Assembly (NCBI GenBank): GCA_028289015.1
Contig: JAQGHC010000031.1
Coordinates: forward strand, 19,605 to 83,604
Length of the DNA: 64,000 nucleotides
Reading direction: 5' to 3'
Source: Candidatus Saccharimonadota bacterium
GTDB lineage: Bacteria > Patescibacteriota > Saccharimonadia > Saccharimonadales > Saccharimonadaceae
The notes beneath the pieces are model-generated. The model was not told the DNA's origin. It searched no databases and worked only from the letters and a program-made list of their open reading frames with translations. Positions 51,704 through 62,521 of the stretch are shown here, in pieces. The stretch's first letter is position 1; each line of letters begins with the position of its first letter. The position numbers and the translations under genes were made by a program.

Positions 51704-53524
51704 ATGAAAGACCCAAAATTCATTCGCAACATTGCGATTATCGCGCACGTTGACCATGGCAAGACAACTATGGTTGATGGGCTATTAAAACAAAGTAATA
51801 CTTTCCGTGACAATCAGGCTGAAATGAGTCAGGACTTGATCATGGATAGCGGTGATCAAGAGCACGAACGTGGTATCACTATCACGGCAAAGCAGACGTC
51901 TATCTATCACGGCGATTACAAGATCAACATTATTGATACGCCGGGTCACGCTGACTTTAGTGGTGAAGTTGAGCGAACACTTAATATGGCTGACGGCGTT
52001 TTGTTGGTTGTTGACGCCCAAGAAGGCCCAATGCCACAGACGAAATTCGTTTTATCAAAAGCACTTGAGCTTGGTTTAAAGCCAGTTGTTATCGTCAACA
52101 AAATCGATAAGCCATCACGCCGTATCGACGAAGTAATTGACGAAGTTTCTGATCTCTTTTTGGAATTAGCTGTTGATGACAGTCAATTGCATTATCCTGT
52201 CTATTATGCGATTGGTCGCGAAGGTAAGGCGTGGAATGAGTTGCCTGATAATCTTTCAGAGCACGCGGACTTAACACCTATCTTTGACGCAATTATCAAT
52301 GATATACCTGCGCCAACTGTCGAAGCTGACAAGCCATTCCAACTGCTTGTGACGTCACTTCAGTATGATAACTTCCTTGGTAAGTACGCCATTGGTCGTA
52401 TTACGCGCGGTAGTATTAAAAAAGCTCAGCAAGTTGTTCTTATTAAACGTGACGGTGTGGTTATTAACGGTAAAATCGATAAAGTCTTTGGCTACCGCGG
52501 CTTAAACCGTGAAGAAATTGACGAAGCATTTGCTGGTGATATCGTAGCATTAACTGGTATCTCAGAAGCACATATTGGTGAGACGCTTTGTGATAAAGAA
52601 TTTCCAGAGGCATTACCTGTAATTGACGTCGAAGCACCGACGCTAAGTATGTACCTAGGTCCAAATACTAGTCCAATGAAGGGTAAAGAAGCCGAATTTA
52701 ACACCAGTCGCCAAATCGGTGACCGTCTTAAAAAAGAGCTTGAAACTAACGTTTCACTGCGCGTGACTGACGAAGGTATCGGCTTTGTCGTTAGTGGTCG
52801 TGGGGAGCTTCACCTTTCTGTCTTGATTGAAACTCTTCGCCGCGAAGGTTTTGAGTTTGAAGTTGGTCGTCCACAAGTTGTCACGATTGAAGAAGACGGT
52901 GTCGTTAAAGAGCCTGTCGAAGAGCTGCTTGTTGAAGTTGGACCAGAATTCCTTGGTGCGGTCAGCCAAGAGCTTGGTACGCGCCGCGCAGCGTTGACGA
53001 AGCAAGAGTCAACTAGCAGCGGCACGACTCGTACGACTTACATCTTGCCAACTCGTGCGATGATTGGTCTTCGTAACCTCCTTCTTACTGCGACAAAGGG
53101 TACAATCATCATGAACAGCTTGCCGCATGGCTATCAGCCACTTGGCGCTAAATTGCAGCAAAACCGCAACGGTGCATTGATTGCTACCGAAGCTGGTTCG
53201 ACAACGGCTTATGCGCTCGACACTGCATCAGCCCGTGGTGAATTGTTTGTTGGTCCTGGTACAGTTGTGTATCAAGGCATGATTGTTGGGGTTTATAACC
53301 GCCAAGGCGATCTAGATGTTAATGTTTGCCGCGGTAAACAACTAACGAACATGCGGACCTCATCAAGCGACGGTACTGTCCAGTTAACGCCATTTACTGA
53401 TCTTAGCCTTGAGCAATCTATCGACTTTATCGAAGATGACGAGCTACTTGAAGTAACACCGAAGTCATTGCGTCTTCGTAAGCGTTTCCTAGATCCAAAC
53501 CTTCGTAAGCGCAATAAGAAGTAG
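51704..53524 (+). CDS. typA: translational GTPase TypA/BipA
   Basis: [32 protein letters not shown], BipA C-terminal domain. Confidence 0.97.
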   Translation: MKDPKFIRNIAIIAHVDHGKTTMVDGLLKQSNTFRDNQAEMSQDLIMDSGDQEHERGITITAKQTSIYHGDYKINIIDTPGHADFSGEVERTLNMADGVLLVVDAQEGPMPQTKFVLSKALELGLKPVVIVNKIDKPSRRIDEVIDEVSDLFLELAVDDSQLHYPVYYAIGREGKAWNELPDNLSEHADLTPIFDAIINDIPAPTVEADKPFQLLVTSLQYDNFLGKYAIGRITRGSIKKAQQVVLIKRDGVVINGKIDKVFGYRGLNREEIDEAFAGDIVALTGISEAHIGETLCDKEFPEALPVIDVEAPTLSMYLGPNTSPMKGKEAEFNTSRQIGDRLKKELETNVSLRVTDEGIGFVVSGRGELHLSVLIETLRREGFEFEVGRPQVVTIEEDGVVKEPVEELLVEVGPEFLGAVSQELGTRRAALTKQESTSSGTTRTTYILPTRAMIGLRNLLLTATKGTIIMNSLPHGYQPLGAKLQQNRNGALIATEAGSTTAYALDTASARGELFVGPGTVVYQGMIVGVYNRQGDLDVNVCRGKQLTNMRTSSSDGTVQLTPFTDLSLEQSIDFIEDDELLEVTPKSLRLRKRFLDPNLRKRNKK

Positions 53525-53543
53525 TACTCTTACTAACCCTCAG

Positions 53544-53578
53544 AAGTGTCCATCATTCCTACTGTTTGATGGACACTT
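53544..53578 (+). terminator. terminator for typA
   Basis: AAGTGTCCATCA ... TGATGGACACTT 12-bp stem. Confidence 0.8.
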
Positions 53579-53660
53579 TACTTTGAAGAAATTATATAAA
53601 TCTGACGTTGTCACTAAGTAACGTTAGCACTATACTAGGTAGAGTAATCACTCTTATACT

Positions 53661-55253
53661 ATGAAAATACTTAAAATCCCCAAATTGCCAGGTGAAAGCC
53701 AAATAAAATCAGCCGTCGTAAAAACCACGGGCGGTTTAGTGCCGACAAGAAAAAGTCCGGAAGATGCTTTAGGTGTTTTGTTTGACGATGTTCAGACAAA
53801 GCGAGTATATGGTGATGGCAAGATTTTTGTCGATCTTATTCCTCGTCGACGCATGAAACAAATTCAACAAGAGTATATTCTTCTCAAGGATGACCCGCGC
53901 TTTGACTTGCGCGATTTTGTTTCTCGACATTTTTACAAATACGGCGCGTACGATTCTGCCTATCATACTGACACAAGCATGACGCCACGCGAGCACATTG
54001 CCGAGCTTTGGCACGTCCTTGAGCGTAAAAACCGACGTGATCGCGGATCGTTGATTGCGCTGCCGTATGCATATATTGTGCCAGGCGGCAGATTTAGCGA
54101 GCAGTTCTATTGGGACAGCTACTTTATTATGCTTGGTCTTGCCGCGGATAATCGCTGGGATACAATTGAAGGTATGATGAAAAATTACGCGTACATGATA
54201 CGCAAGTTTGGCTTTATCCCTACTGCAAATCGTACGTATTTTCTCAGTCGTTCACAACCACCATTCTTTGCGCATATGGTGAAGTTACTTGCACGCCATA
54301 AGGGGCGTCGCCGTACTTTGATCGAATACCTTCCGTATCTGTTAATAGAATATCGTTTTTGGATGAAGGGTCGAGGGTCTGTTAAGGAGGTCTCTGAACA
54401 TCAGGCATTGGCGCGTGTCGTACAGATGCCTAACGGTGTCATATTAAACCGCTATTATGATAACAAGACGACACCGCGGCCTGAATCGCACAAAGAAGAT
54501 GTCGAGACTGCGCATGGAAAGAATGGTCAAGAGACTGAAGCGTTGTACCTACATCTTCGCGCCGGTGCGGAATCAGGCTGGGATTTTAGCTCCCGCTGGT
54601 TTGAGGATCCGAATGACATTACAACTATCCATACAACGGATATTATTCCTGTTGATTTAAATAGCTTGCTGTATCAATTAGAAATCAGCATTGCCGAGGC
54701 GTACCGATATATGCTGCAGCCGATCTTGGCTAAAAAATATCTCCTTGCTGCCGAGCGGCGCGAGTATGCGATTCAGCACTATTGCTGGAGTGAAGAAGAG
54801 CAGTTTTTTGTCGATTACGATTTTAAGAAAAGTGCCCCAACTCAGCATTTAACCTTGGCAGCCGTGTTTCCTCTCTATGCGAAGATCGCCACGTCAAAAC
54901 AAGCGGCCGCAGTTGCTGTGCGTATCGAAAAGGACTTTTTGAAAGAGGGCGGTCTGATGACGACCCTCGAAAATACCGGACAGCAGTGGGATGCACCAAA
55001 CGGATGGGCGCCGTTGCAATGGGTTGCGATCGAAGGGTTGCGACACTATGGCTATCATCACCTTGCCGACAAAATTAAACACAATTGGGTAAAGACGAAC
55101 GAGAAGGTTTTTAAGGAACAAGGTAAAATGATTGAAAAATACGATGTCCAAAGTCACAGTGGCGTTGGCGGCGGCGGCGAGTATCCATTGCAAGATGGGT
55201 TTGGTTGGACGAATGGTGTCCTCGCAGCTTTATTAGAAGAATCAAAAGACTAA
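53661..55253 (+). CDS. GH37 trehalase
   Basis: PGGRFSEQFYWDSYF, QWDAPNGWAPLQW, ESGWDFSSRW, GGGGEYPLQDGFGWTNGV signatures. Confidence 0.93.
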   Translation: MKILKIPKLPGESQIKSAVVKTTGGLVPTRKSPEDALGVLFDDVQTKRVYGDGKIFVDLIPRRRMKQIQQEYILLKDDPRFDLRDFVSRHFYKYGAYDSAYHTDTSMTPREHIAELWHVLERKNRRDRGSLIALPYAYIVPGGRFSEQFYWDSYFIMLGLAADNRWDTIEGMMKNYAYMIRKFGFIPTANRTYFLSRSQPPFFAHMVKLLARHKGRRRTLIEYLPYLLIEYRFWMKGRGSVKEVSEHQALARVVQMPNGVILNRYYDNKTTPRPESHKEDVETAHGKNGQETEALYLHLRAGAESGWDFSSRWFEDPNDITTIHTTDIIPVDLNSLLYQLEISIAEAYRYMLQPILAKKYLLAAERREYAIQHYCWSEEEQFFVDYDFKKSAPTQHLTLAAVFPLYAKIATSKQAAAVAVRIEKDFLKEGGLMTTLENTGQQWDAPNGWAPLQWVAIEGLRHYGYHHLADKIKHNWVKTNEKVFKEQGKMIEKYDVQSHSGVGGGGEYPLQDGFGWTNGVLAALLEESKD

Positions 55254-55277
55254 TTAAACAAACGGTACTTACGCCGT

Positions 55278-56801
55278 TTATTTAATGCTGACATCGTAGG
55301 TATCTAAGTCAACGCCACGGCGTTCCAGACGTTTTTTTGTTGCCAAGATAACTGCCACTGACCACGCTTGTACTTCTTGTGGCGGTTGGTCTACTTTGTT
55401 TTCGCGCTGGTTAATCTCATCCCATACAATGATTGTTTGCTGGTTGACGCTTGGTGTGTCGCTAGCGTCACCTCGAACGTATTCAGGGAACATTCTAGTA
55501 ACGTTAACTACATTTAGGATGCGACGGTCTAATTCATCCGCTTCTTCGTGATACCCATGACGACGCATACCCTTGGCGATATGATGCGTATCCCATAACC
55601 AAACGCTGCCGTTATGGTATGATCCTGGACGGAAGCGGAATTCATCACTTGCCAGAGTGCGAATGCCACTAACATTCAACATCTCTGGGGACATTATGTG
55701 AGAAGCGACCGATTCTCGCATGCGAACATCCTCTGCGTTATCACCATCTAGCAGGCGAGAGTTTAAGACATGCCCCATGTTAGAGGTGCGGATCTTCATT
55801 TGACGCAACTGTCCATGTTCGTCCCGATCGGTGCCTAGAACAAAGTAGCCACCTTTATCTTCTGTCCAGAATATAGAAATGATTGTTTGCTTTAATCGTT
55901 CGGCTTGAAAGCGAAGTTCCCGTCCTTGTTCGGTCTGATCAAATACGTCTTCAAATAGTTCTGCTGCATCAATAAGCGCATCATATGTAGTCACCTGGAC
56001 TTCGAGTGAGGCTATGCCTTTTTCATGATTAGCGATAGTGCCGTCAGCATGATGGTAGGCGTCCCACGAATCTTTCCAAACCTGGTTTTCTATGCCTTTT
56101 GGTATGGCGGCTTTGTATTCGAGTAAGCCCTCAGGATTGCTACTAAGGCGGCGATTGATCCAGGCAAGCGCCATTTCAATCGCATGCGTCATCGTCTGCG
56201 TGTTGCCTTGACGATCGACGTATTCCTGCGATAAGAATGCACGGTTCTCTTCTGTGCGCTTGCAATAGGCGGTCAAGGTGCGAATGAATTCTGGTGTCGC
56301 ATCTACTGACCCGTAGTATGGCCAGTCCCAACCTAATCGTTCAGTCAGGTCAACGGCGATCGGGTCATTCTTGTCTCTGAATTCATGAAGAATACGGCCC
56401 AGCTCTTCTTCGCGGTTAGCGTTATCCTCGACGCCTTGCAACTCAGCTAACTTGAGAGTCGTTGCGCGGGCAAGTTCGGGAAAGCTGGAGATTAAGTCGA
56501 TAGCGACGCGAAGCCCGTCGCGGCCAAAGAAAATTTCATATAAACGAAGATGGTCAGGTGTCTCGACGATTTCATTCGCAAGTGTCGTCGTTTCAAACGC
56601 TAGCGCGGCAATGCTTGGGCCATATTTGCCGATTTCATCAGGATGGCCAGCTCCTGTCAGTCGAAGAATTTGTTTGAGGCTAGATGGCCGATCATTAAAC
56701 TCGCGTTTTTCGTGGGTAATAACAGGGAGGAGGAGGTGCTCACCCGGCAGAAGCTTGAAGCCCATAGGAGGCTGTAGTGGGTTACGTTCTACGTTGTCCA
56801 T
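55278..56801 (-). CDS. six-hairpin glycosidase, glycogen-debranching/amylo-alpha-1,6-glucosidase-like
   Basis: FFGRDGLRVAIDLI, RPGSYHNGSVWLWDTHHIAKG; start MDNVERNP 7 nt after TATACT. Confidence 0.75.
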   Translation of the reverse strand: MDNVERNPLQPPMGFKLLPGEHLLLPVITHEKREFNDRPSSLKQILRLTGAGHPDEIGKYGPSIAALAFETTTLANEIVETPDHLRLYEIFFGRDGLRVAIDLISSFPELARATTLKLAELQGVEDNANREEELGRILHEFRDKNDPIAVDLTERLGWDWPYYGSVDATPEFIRTLTAYCKRTEENRAFLSQEYVDRQGNTQTMTHAIEMALAWINRRLSSNPEGLLEYKAAIPKGIENQVWKDSWDAYHHADGTIANHEKGIASLEVQVTTYDALIDAAELFEDVFDQTEQGRELRFQAERLKQTIISIFWTEDKGGYFVLGTDRDEHGQLRQMKIRTSNMGHVLNSRLLDGDNAEDVRMRESVASHIMSPEMLNVSGIRTLASDEFRFRPGSYHNGSVWLWDTHHIAKGMRRHGYHEEADELDRRILNVVNVTRMFPEYVRGDASDTPSVNQQTIIVWDEINQRENKVDQPPQEVQAWSVAVILATKKRLERRGVDLDTYDVSIK

Positions 56802-56890
56802 ATCATCTAGTATACAACCACATGTTATAATAAGACTATTATGTTGATACAATTTCGGTTTATGCAATCCGTAGAAAGCGTACGATAACT

Positions 56891-58126
56891 ATGAGTCGAT
56901 TACGAGTTGCAGTCATCGCTCCGCCATGGCTCGCACTACCTATCAAAGGATATGGCGGTATCGAACTCGTCCTTGACGGCCTTATTCATGGATTAAAAAA
57001 ACTTGATGTTGAAGTAGTTGTGTTTGCTAACGGCGAACACAAAACGAGGGGCATAAAAACGTACTCGTTATATGACACCGAGCAATTTAAAGAAATTCAT
57101 CGGCCGGTTTACGAGACGTTGCCAATTATTGCTGCGCATCTACAATTTGCATTAAATAAAATTAAAGAAGATGGCAAATTTGATGTTATCCATGATCATA
57201 ATGGATATCTTGGCCCACAGCTACTTGCATGGGCGTCGGCTGATCCTGATATTCCGCCAATCGTACACACACATCACGGACCTCCTTTTAGTACGAAAGA
57301 GATGCTATCGCAAGGTTTGCCGGATAATAACCCGTTTTGGGAGCAGCTTGCGCGGCACATGGGGCGTTGTTATATTATTGGCATATCGGATGCATTGATG
57401 CGCTCTGCTCCCAAAGCCCTCCACCCGCACATTCTTCCGTCTGTCTATAATGCTATTGATGTTAGTCATTTTCCGTTTGTAGAAAAGAAAAAAGACTATT
57501 TCATGACGCTCGCTCGTTTTTCTAGGGATAAGGGACAGCATCTGGCGGTTAAGCTAGCTGCTAAAACAAAATCACGACTGCGCATGGCCGGCACTGTAGC
57601 GGGTATTGAGTCGAGTCGCAAGTTATTGTTCGAGCTAGCCAACCCAATGAGTCATTACCGTAACATGGCTGAATTTCGTTACTATAGCGACCATATACTG
57701 TCGTATACACTGCGCTATCCCAAAATTACGTTTTCAGGTAATTTGAAGGGACAGCGAAAAACTAAGTTTATCAGCGAAGCAAGGGCACTGCTATTTCCTA
57801 TTGACTGGGAAGAACCGTTTGGTATGGCAGTGATTGAAGCGCTTGCGTGTGGCACACCCGTGATCGCGATGAATCGCGGTGCGATGCCAGAAATTATTCA
57901 GCATGGCGTGAACGGATTTTTAGCCAACAGTGAACAAGAGTTTTTGGAGTACATGGGGCGTTTAGACGAGATTGATCCAGCCGCATGCCGACAATCGGTT
58001 ATTGATAAATTTTCCGAAGACGTCATGGCGCAAAGCTATCTCGATCGCTATATGCAGGCGATCAAATTAAGTAAGGATGTGAGTGTGTCGCGTACGAAAA
58101 AAGCTGCCAAGAAAACTAAAAAATAA
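56891..58126 (+). CDS. GT4-family glycosyltransferase
   Basis: GYGGIELVLDGLIHGLKKL, EPFGMAVIEALACGTPVIAMNRGAMPEII. Confidence 0.92.
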   Translation: MSRLRVAVIAPPWLALPIKGYGGIELVLDGLIHGLKKLDVEVVVFANGEHKTRGIKTYSLYDTEQFKEIHRPVYETLPIIAAHLQFALNKIKEDGKFDVIHDHNGYLGPQLLAWASADPDIPPIVHTHHGPPFSTKEMLSQGLPDNNPFWEQLARHMGRCYIIGISDALMRSAPKALHPHILPSVYNAIDVSHFPFVEKKKDYFMTLARFSRDKGQHLAVKLAAKTKSRLRMAGTVAGIESSRKLLFELANPMSHYRNMAEFRYYSDHILSYTLRYPKITFSGNLKGQRKTKFISEARALLFPIDWEEPFGMAVIEALACGTPVIAMNRGAMPEIIQHGVNGFLANSEQEFLEYMGRLDEIDPAACRQSVIDKFSEDVMAQSYLDRYMQAIKLSKDVSVSRTKKAAKKTKK

Positions 58127-59288
58127 TCTCATTTTTTAGTTCGTCGGGTAAAAAACCTTGCCCGTGCTTAAAACCCGCTTCCCATTTGTAATCCTTGGCG
58201 TATCCAAGATCTGTCATTAATTTTGTCGGCGCATTACGAAGATGAAGCGGCACCGAGCTGTCGGGATATTGCTTAGCTAGCGCTTGCGCACGGTGCATCG
58301 CATCAGTTGTTTGTCGCGATTTTTGTGATTTTGCGAGCGCTGTTGCGACGTGGAAAAGAATATAGCTGCTTTCTGGCATGCCAACTCGTTCGACGGCCTG
58401 AAATGCCTGCAGCGCTAATCCGAGCGCACCGTTACCAGCTAAACCAATATCCTCACTAGCGAAAATAACCATTCGTCTGGCGATAAATTTTGGATCTTCG
58501 CCAGCGTCTATCATTCGCGCAAGATAATACAATGTCGCATCGACATTACTGCCACGCATGCTTTTGATGAATGCACTGATGACGTTATAATGCATATCAC
58601 CTTTTTTGTCGTACCCTGGGACGCGTTTTTGCGCCGCAACCTTGACGATTTCTGGGGTGACTTTTTCATCCATCGAAAGGGCTAGCTCAAGATTACCAAG
58701 AGCTACCCGAGCGTCTCCGCCAGCCAGTTCTGCCAAATAATCTAACGCTTTAGGGGTAACGTTTTTCGTAGCCTTCGCGTCCTTGAGTGCACGTTTTAAG
58801 ATCTTGATGATTTCATCTTTCGATAGCGCTTCAAGCACTAGAACGCGACTACGTGAGAGTAAAGGGTTGATGATTTCAAAGCTAGGGTTCTCTGTCGTAG
58901 CACCAATCAGAGTAATCAGTCCCGACTCAACGTGCGGCAAAAACGCATCTTGCTGAGCCTTATTAAATCGGTGAATTTCGTCAACGAACAAAATTGTGCG
59001 CAGCTGCAAGTTCCAATTTTGCCTCGCATGTTCAACGACTTTTTCAACATCTTTCTTGCCGCTAGTAACCGCGGAAAGTTCGATAAACTCCGCTTTGACT
59101 TCGTTGGCGATAATACGAGCCAATGTCGTTTTGCCGCTTCCGGGCGGCCCCCATAGGATTAGGCTAACAGGTTCTTTCTTGCGAACGATCTGTCGTAAAA
59201 TCTCCCCATCACCTAACAGATGTGTCTGGCCGATAACGTCATCTAACGTTGTGGGGCGCATTCGTTCGGCAAGGGGTATTCGTTGCAT
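58116..59288 (-). CDS. rarA: replication-associated recombination protein A (MgsA/RarA AAA+ ATPase)
   Basis: LILWGPPGSGKTTLARIIA, FVDEIHRFNKAQQDAFLPHVE, IGATTENPSFE. Confidence 0.95.
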   Translation of the reverse strand: MQRIPLAERMRPTTLDDVIGQTHLLGDGEILRQIVRKKEPVSLILWGPPGSGKTTLARIIANEVKAEFIELSAVTSGKKDVEKVVEHARQNWNLQLRTILFVDEIHRFNKAQQDAFLPHVESGLITLIGATTENPSFEIINPLLSRSRVLVLEALSKDEIIKILKRALKDAKATKNVTPKALDYLAELAGGDARVALGNLELALSMDEKVTPEIVKVAAQKRVPGYDKKGDMHYNVISAFIKSMRGSNVDATLYYLARMIDAGEDPKFIARRMVIFASEDIGLAGNGALGLALQAFQAVERVGMPESSYILFHVATALAKSQKSRQTTDAMHRAQALAKQYPDSSVPLHLRNAPTKLMTDLGYAKDYKWEAGFKHGQGFLPDELKNEIIF

Positions 59289-59398
59289 GTACTAATTATA
59301 CCCTGCAGATATGGAAGTAGCGTAATATTGCAGCCCTCGTCCCTGTACCAACCTGCATTATTTTACATCTGTCTTTGTTGTCGGTATACTACACGCAT

Positions 59399-60433
59399 AT
59401 GCAACGCACGACTGTATTATTACTATTCGGCGGCGAATCATCCGAGCATGATGTTTCTCTTTCTTCGGCGCGCAATGTCTACGCGGCAATCGATGATATA
59501 AAATTCGACGTTCAACTGGGTTTCATCGACCGACAAGGCAAGTGGTGGTTGTTGGATTCTTTTGATAGTGAAGTGTCGGATGATGATGCAGTACAGCTGG
59601 TGCCAGCGTTAGGTCAGGCAAGCCTAATGATGATTCCAGAGATGACACTTATTACGCCAGACGTTATTTTGCCAATATTACATGGCAAGAATGGGGAAGA
59701 CGGCAGCGTTCAGGGCTTGGCGCAGTTGCTTCATATCCCAATCGTCGGCTGCGATATGACGTCAAGCGCTATTTGCATGGACAAGTTGGCAACTAAGCAA
59801 ATCCTTAACGCCCACTCCCTAGCAGCTGTTCCGTATGAAGTGCATCATATCTATGATCCAAAGCCAGATTTTAGTTATTTGAGTATGCGACTTGGTACGC
59901 CAATGTTTATCAAGCCCGCTCGATCAGGAAGTTCGGTAGGTGTAAGTAAAATATATAGTGAAGATGAGTTAGCCGCGGCAATCGATCTCGCACACCGGCA
60001 TGACGACGTCGCCTTAATAGAACGGGGTATTGCCGGTCGGGAGCTAGAAGTGGCCGTTCTCGGAAACCCTCCGCATCACATGACAAGCCAAGTGGGGGAG
60101 ATCAAACCTGGTAGTGACTTTTATAGCTACGAGGCTAAGTACGCGGTTACCAATGTATCACAAACGATACTGACTGCCGATCTGTCAGTTGAGACCTCTA
60201 AGTTTATACGTAGACAAGCCGCGAAAGTGTATGCAATTTTAGGCTGCAAAGGACTGGCACGAATTGACTTCTTTTTGGATGATAGTAATACTTTATATGT
60301 CAACGAAGTTAACACGCTTCCTGGTTTTACAAACACAAGTATGTACCCGAAATTATTCCACGAGCAAGGCATAAGCTATTCTGAATTAATATCCAGGCTA
60401 ATATACGCGGCCATCAACTCGGTAGAAGTGTAG
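59399..60433 (+). CDS. ddl: D-alanine--D-alanine ligase
   Basis: LLFGGESSEHDVSLSSA, PILHGKNGEDGSVQGL, KPARSGSSVGVSK, NEVNTLPGFT; ATG 59399 is 8 nt after TATACT. Confidence 0.95.
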   Translation: MQRTTVLLLFGGESSEHDVSLSSARNVYAAIDDIKFDVQLGFIDRQGKWWLLDSFDSEVSDDDAVQLVPALGQASLMMIPEMTLITPDVILPILHGKNGEDGSVQGLAQLLHIPIVGCDMTSSAICMDKLATKQILNAHSLAAVPYEVHHIYDPKPDFSYLSMRLGTPMFIKPARSGSSVGVSKIYSEDELAAAIDLAHRHDDVALIERGIAGRELEVAVLGNPPHHMTSQVGEIKPGSDFYSYEAKYAVTNVSQTILTADLSVETSKFIRRQAAKVYAILGCKGLARIDFFLDDSNTLYVNEVNTLPGFTNTSMYPKLFHEQGISYSELISRLIYAAINSVEV

Positions 60434-60595
60434 ATTTATAATCTACAAGTACTAGCATCAGTTATGGTGGCGTTCAAAGAGTGTCCGCGTTTATGAACAG
60501 GCACGATTCCCTGATCTAGACGTTGGCGGGGTGAGTATTAGTTTACGAAGCTGAGTTGCAGGTGATACACTAATGAAAAGAGAAGGGGGAGGCGC

Positions 60596-61345
60596 ATGGA
60601 CGTATTTATCATCTTTATCTTAGTCTGTATCGCTATTTTTATTCTTAGCGGGTTAAAAATTATCAATCAATATGAGCGCGGTGTCGTGCTTACACTTGGT
60701 CGTTATACTGGGTTGCGCCAGCCTGGACTGCGCGTTGTCGTGCCTGTCATTCAGAACCTCATAAAAGTAGACATTCGTTCGACGCCGATTGACGTACCAA
60801 AGCAAGAGATTATCACGAAAGATAATGTGACGGTTGGCGTTGACGCGGTCGTTTATCTACGGGTTATCGAAGCCAGTCGTGCAGTGCTCGAAACAACCAA
60901 TTACATATATGCCACCAGCCAATTTGCACAGGCTGCGCTTCGTGACGTGACCGGAAATGCTGATTTGGATGAACTGCTTAGTAAACGGGAAGAGATCAGC
61001 CAACGTATCAAAGAGATTGTTGATGCTGAAACTGACAAATGGGGGATTGATGTAGAGAACGTCAAGATTCAGAATATTGAACTGCCCCAAGATATGAAAC
61101 GTGCGATGGCGAAGCAAGCCGAGGCTGAACGTGAGCGCCGTGCGGTTATTATCACCGCAGAAGGCGAAAAGTCGGCATCGGTTGCCGTTGCCGAAGCAGC
61201 TGAAATACTAAGTAAGGCGCCAGGTGGCATTACAGTTCGTACGTTGCAAACGCTTGAGAAGATTGCGGTTGAATCAAGCCAAAAAACGCTCGTTGTTTTA
61301 CCGACTGAGCTCACTGGCGCCGTCGCTCGCTTGATGAAGGAGTGA
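60596..61345 (+). CDS. SPFH/band-7 (slipin-like) membrane protein
   Basis: QYERGVVLTLGRY, DVPKQEIITKDNVTVGVDAVVY, QAEAERERRAVIITAEGEK. Confidence 0.94.
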   Translation: MDVFIIFILVCIAIFILSGLKIINQYERGVVLTLGRYTGLRQPGLRVVVPVIQNLIKVDIRSTPIDVPKQEIITKDNVTVGVDAVVYLRVIEASRAVLETTNYIYATSQFAQAALRDVTGNADLDELLSKREEISQRIKEIVDAETDKWGIDVENVKIQNIELPQDMKRAMAKQAEAERERRAVIITAEGEKSASVAVAEAAEILSKAPGGITVRTLQTLEKIAVESSQKTLVVLPTELTGAVARLMKE

Positions 61346-61409
61346 AGACCTTGTGAAAAATGTTCAACTCTAGTAAAATAACTAGTGTTGCACACGTTGT
61401 AGCCAACGT

Positions 61410-61485
61410 GGCTCTTTAGCTCAGTTGGTAGAGCAGGGGCTTGAAGAGCCCTGTGTCCCCAGTTCGAGTCTGGGAGGAGCCACCA
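61410..61485 (+). tRNA. tRNA-Phe(GAA), CCA encoded
   Basis: Cloverleaf, anticodon GAA, canonical GG/TTCGA loops. Confidence 0.95.
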
Positions 61486-61522
61486 AAGAAAAAGTCTGAC
61501 CCTCGTGTCGGACTTTTTCTTT
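61485..61522 (+). terminator. terminator after tRNA-Phe
   Basis: AAAGAAAAAGTCTGAC-cctcgt-GTCGGACTTTTTCTTT. Confidence 0.85.
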
Positions 61523-61760
61523 GGTCTGGCATCCGCCAGATCCGAACCGGGGACTTGGCGCAAGGCGATAATAGTCCCCGGTTCGCGTAGCGACGGAAAA
61601 TAAAAACGTGTTTACGTGTTTTTATGTCCAATCGGAAATAGGAAGCGTAGCGACCGCCTTTTGGGATGATCCACAATAACCAAAGTTATCTATACGTAAA
61701 TAACTTTAGTTATTGCCCGAAAAGTTACGCCTTCGGGCGGGAGCGTGTCATTGCTGTTAA

Positions 61761-62174
61761 TTAACCGTTGTCGTGCGTAATGATTATGTATTCATGAACG
61801 TCGACTCGATCAGGCCTTTCCTTGAATAAATACGGTATGCTGATCTTGATAAAATCACCAAGAATGTCAACGACGACCGGGTGATGTTCTCCATTCCATA
61901 CAAGGGGCTCAGTTCGAATATTAATCCTGAGATCAAGCGGTATATGTAGAAAATGCGCATCACTCTGGGTAATTATGCTAACTCGCTCGTCACTACGCAT
62001 ATCTGCATGCGCGGCACTCGTGATAGATCGCGGCATTTTCCATGTATTCACTTCGATGACCTGTACATGTGCGCCTGGTGGCAGTAGTGTATTGAGTCGG
62101 TCAATCAGTCCAGTTAGGTCCTGGTTGCTATTCCCAAGTACCCAAGGGCCATTTTGCTTTGCGGCTTTTTTCAT
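61761..62174 (-). CDS. hypothetical protein
   Basis: ATG 62174 preceded by SD TTAGGAGC; no recognised family. Confidence 0.6.
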   Translation of the reverse strand: MKKAAKQNGPWVLGNSNQDLTGLIDRLNTLLPPGAHVQVIEVNTWKMPRSITSAAHADMRSDERVSIITQSDAHFLHIPLDLRINIRTEPLVWNGEHHPVVVDILGDFIKISIPYLFKERPDRVDVHEYIIITHDNG

Positions 62175-62319
62175 CCTAGCTCCTAACAATGGGACAGGCA
62201 AAGACAAAGATTATTATTGTATAGAAAAAATGAAATGTCAATATAGGCGGTTTGTCTATTATAATTAAGCGTCACCTCTTGCATTATTCTGCTCTGTTCT
62301 CTATAATCTTTGAGAGTAT

Positions 62320-62395
62320 GCGGGTGTAGCTCAGTTGATAGAGCGCTTCCTTGCCAAGGAAGAGGTCGAGAGTTTGAGTCTCTTCACCCGCACCA
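62320..62395 (+). tRNA. tRNA-Gly(GCC), CCA encoded, with A19/U56
   Basis: Perfect GCGGGTG/CACCCGC acceptor, anticodon GCC, D-loop AGTTGATA, T-loop TTTGAGT. Confidence 0.93.
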
Positions 62396-62464
62396 TAGAA
62401 AGAACCGGTCCTAGCGATCGGTTTTTTCTATGGTATTGTAATGTTCTAACTCTCGGCCTCTTCA
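62390..62464 (+). repeat. 75-bp direct repeat copy 1 (contains terminator)
   Basis: Matches 63410-63484 with about 4 mismatches, offset exactly 1020 bp. Confidence 0.9.
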
Positions 62465-62521
62465 AAAATAATAAAAGTCGAGAGCAAGGCTCTCTTCCGC
62501 ACCCGACAGGGTCGGGGAGTC

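Noticed and set aside
61069-61563. Minus-strand ORF with LLPDSNWGHRALQAPALPTELKSH
   Set aside because: Typical spurious ORF antisense to tRNA-Phe; overlaps the SPFH gene and the tRNA
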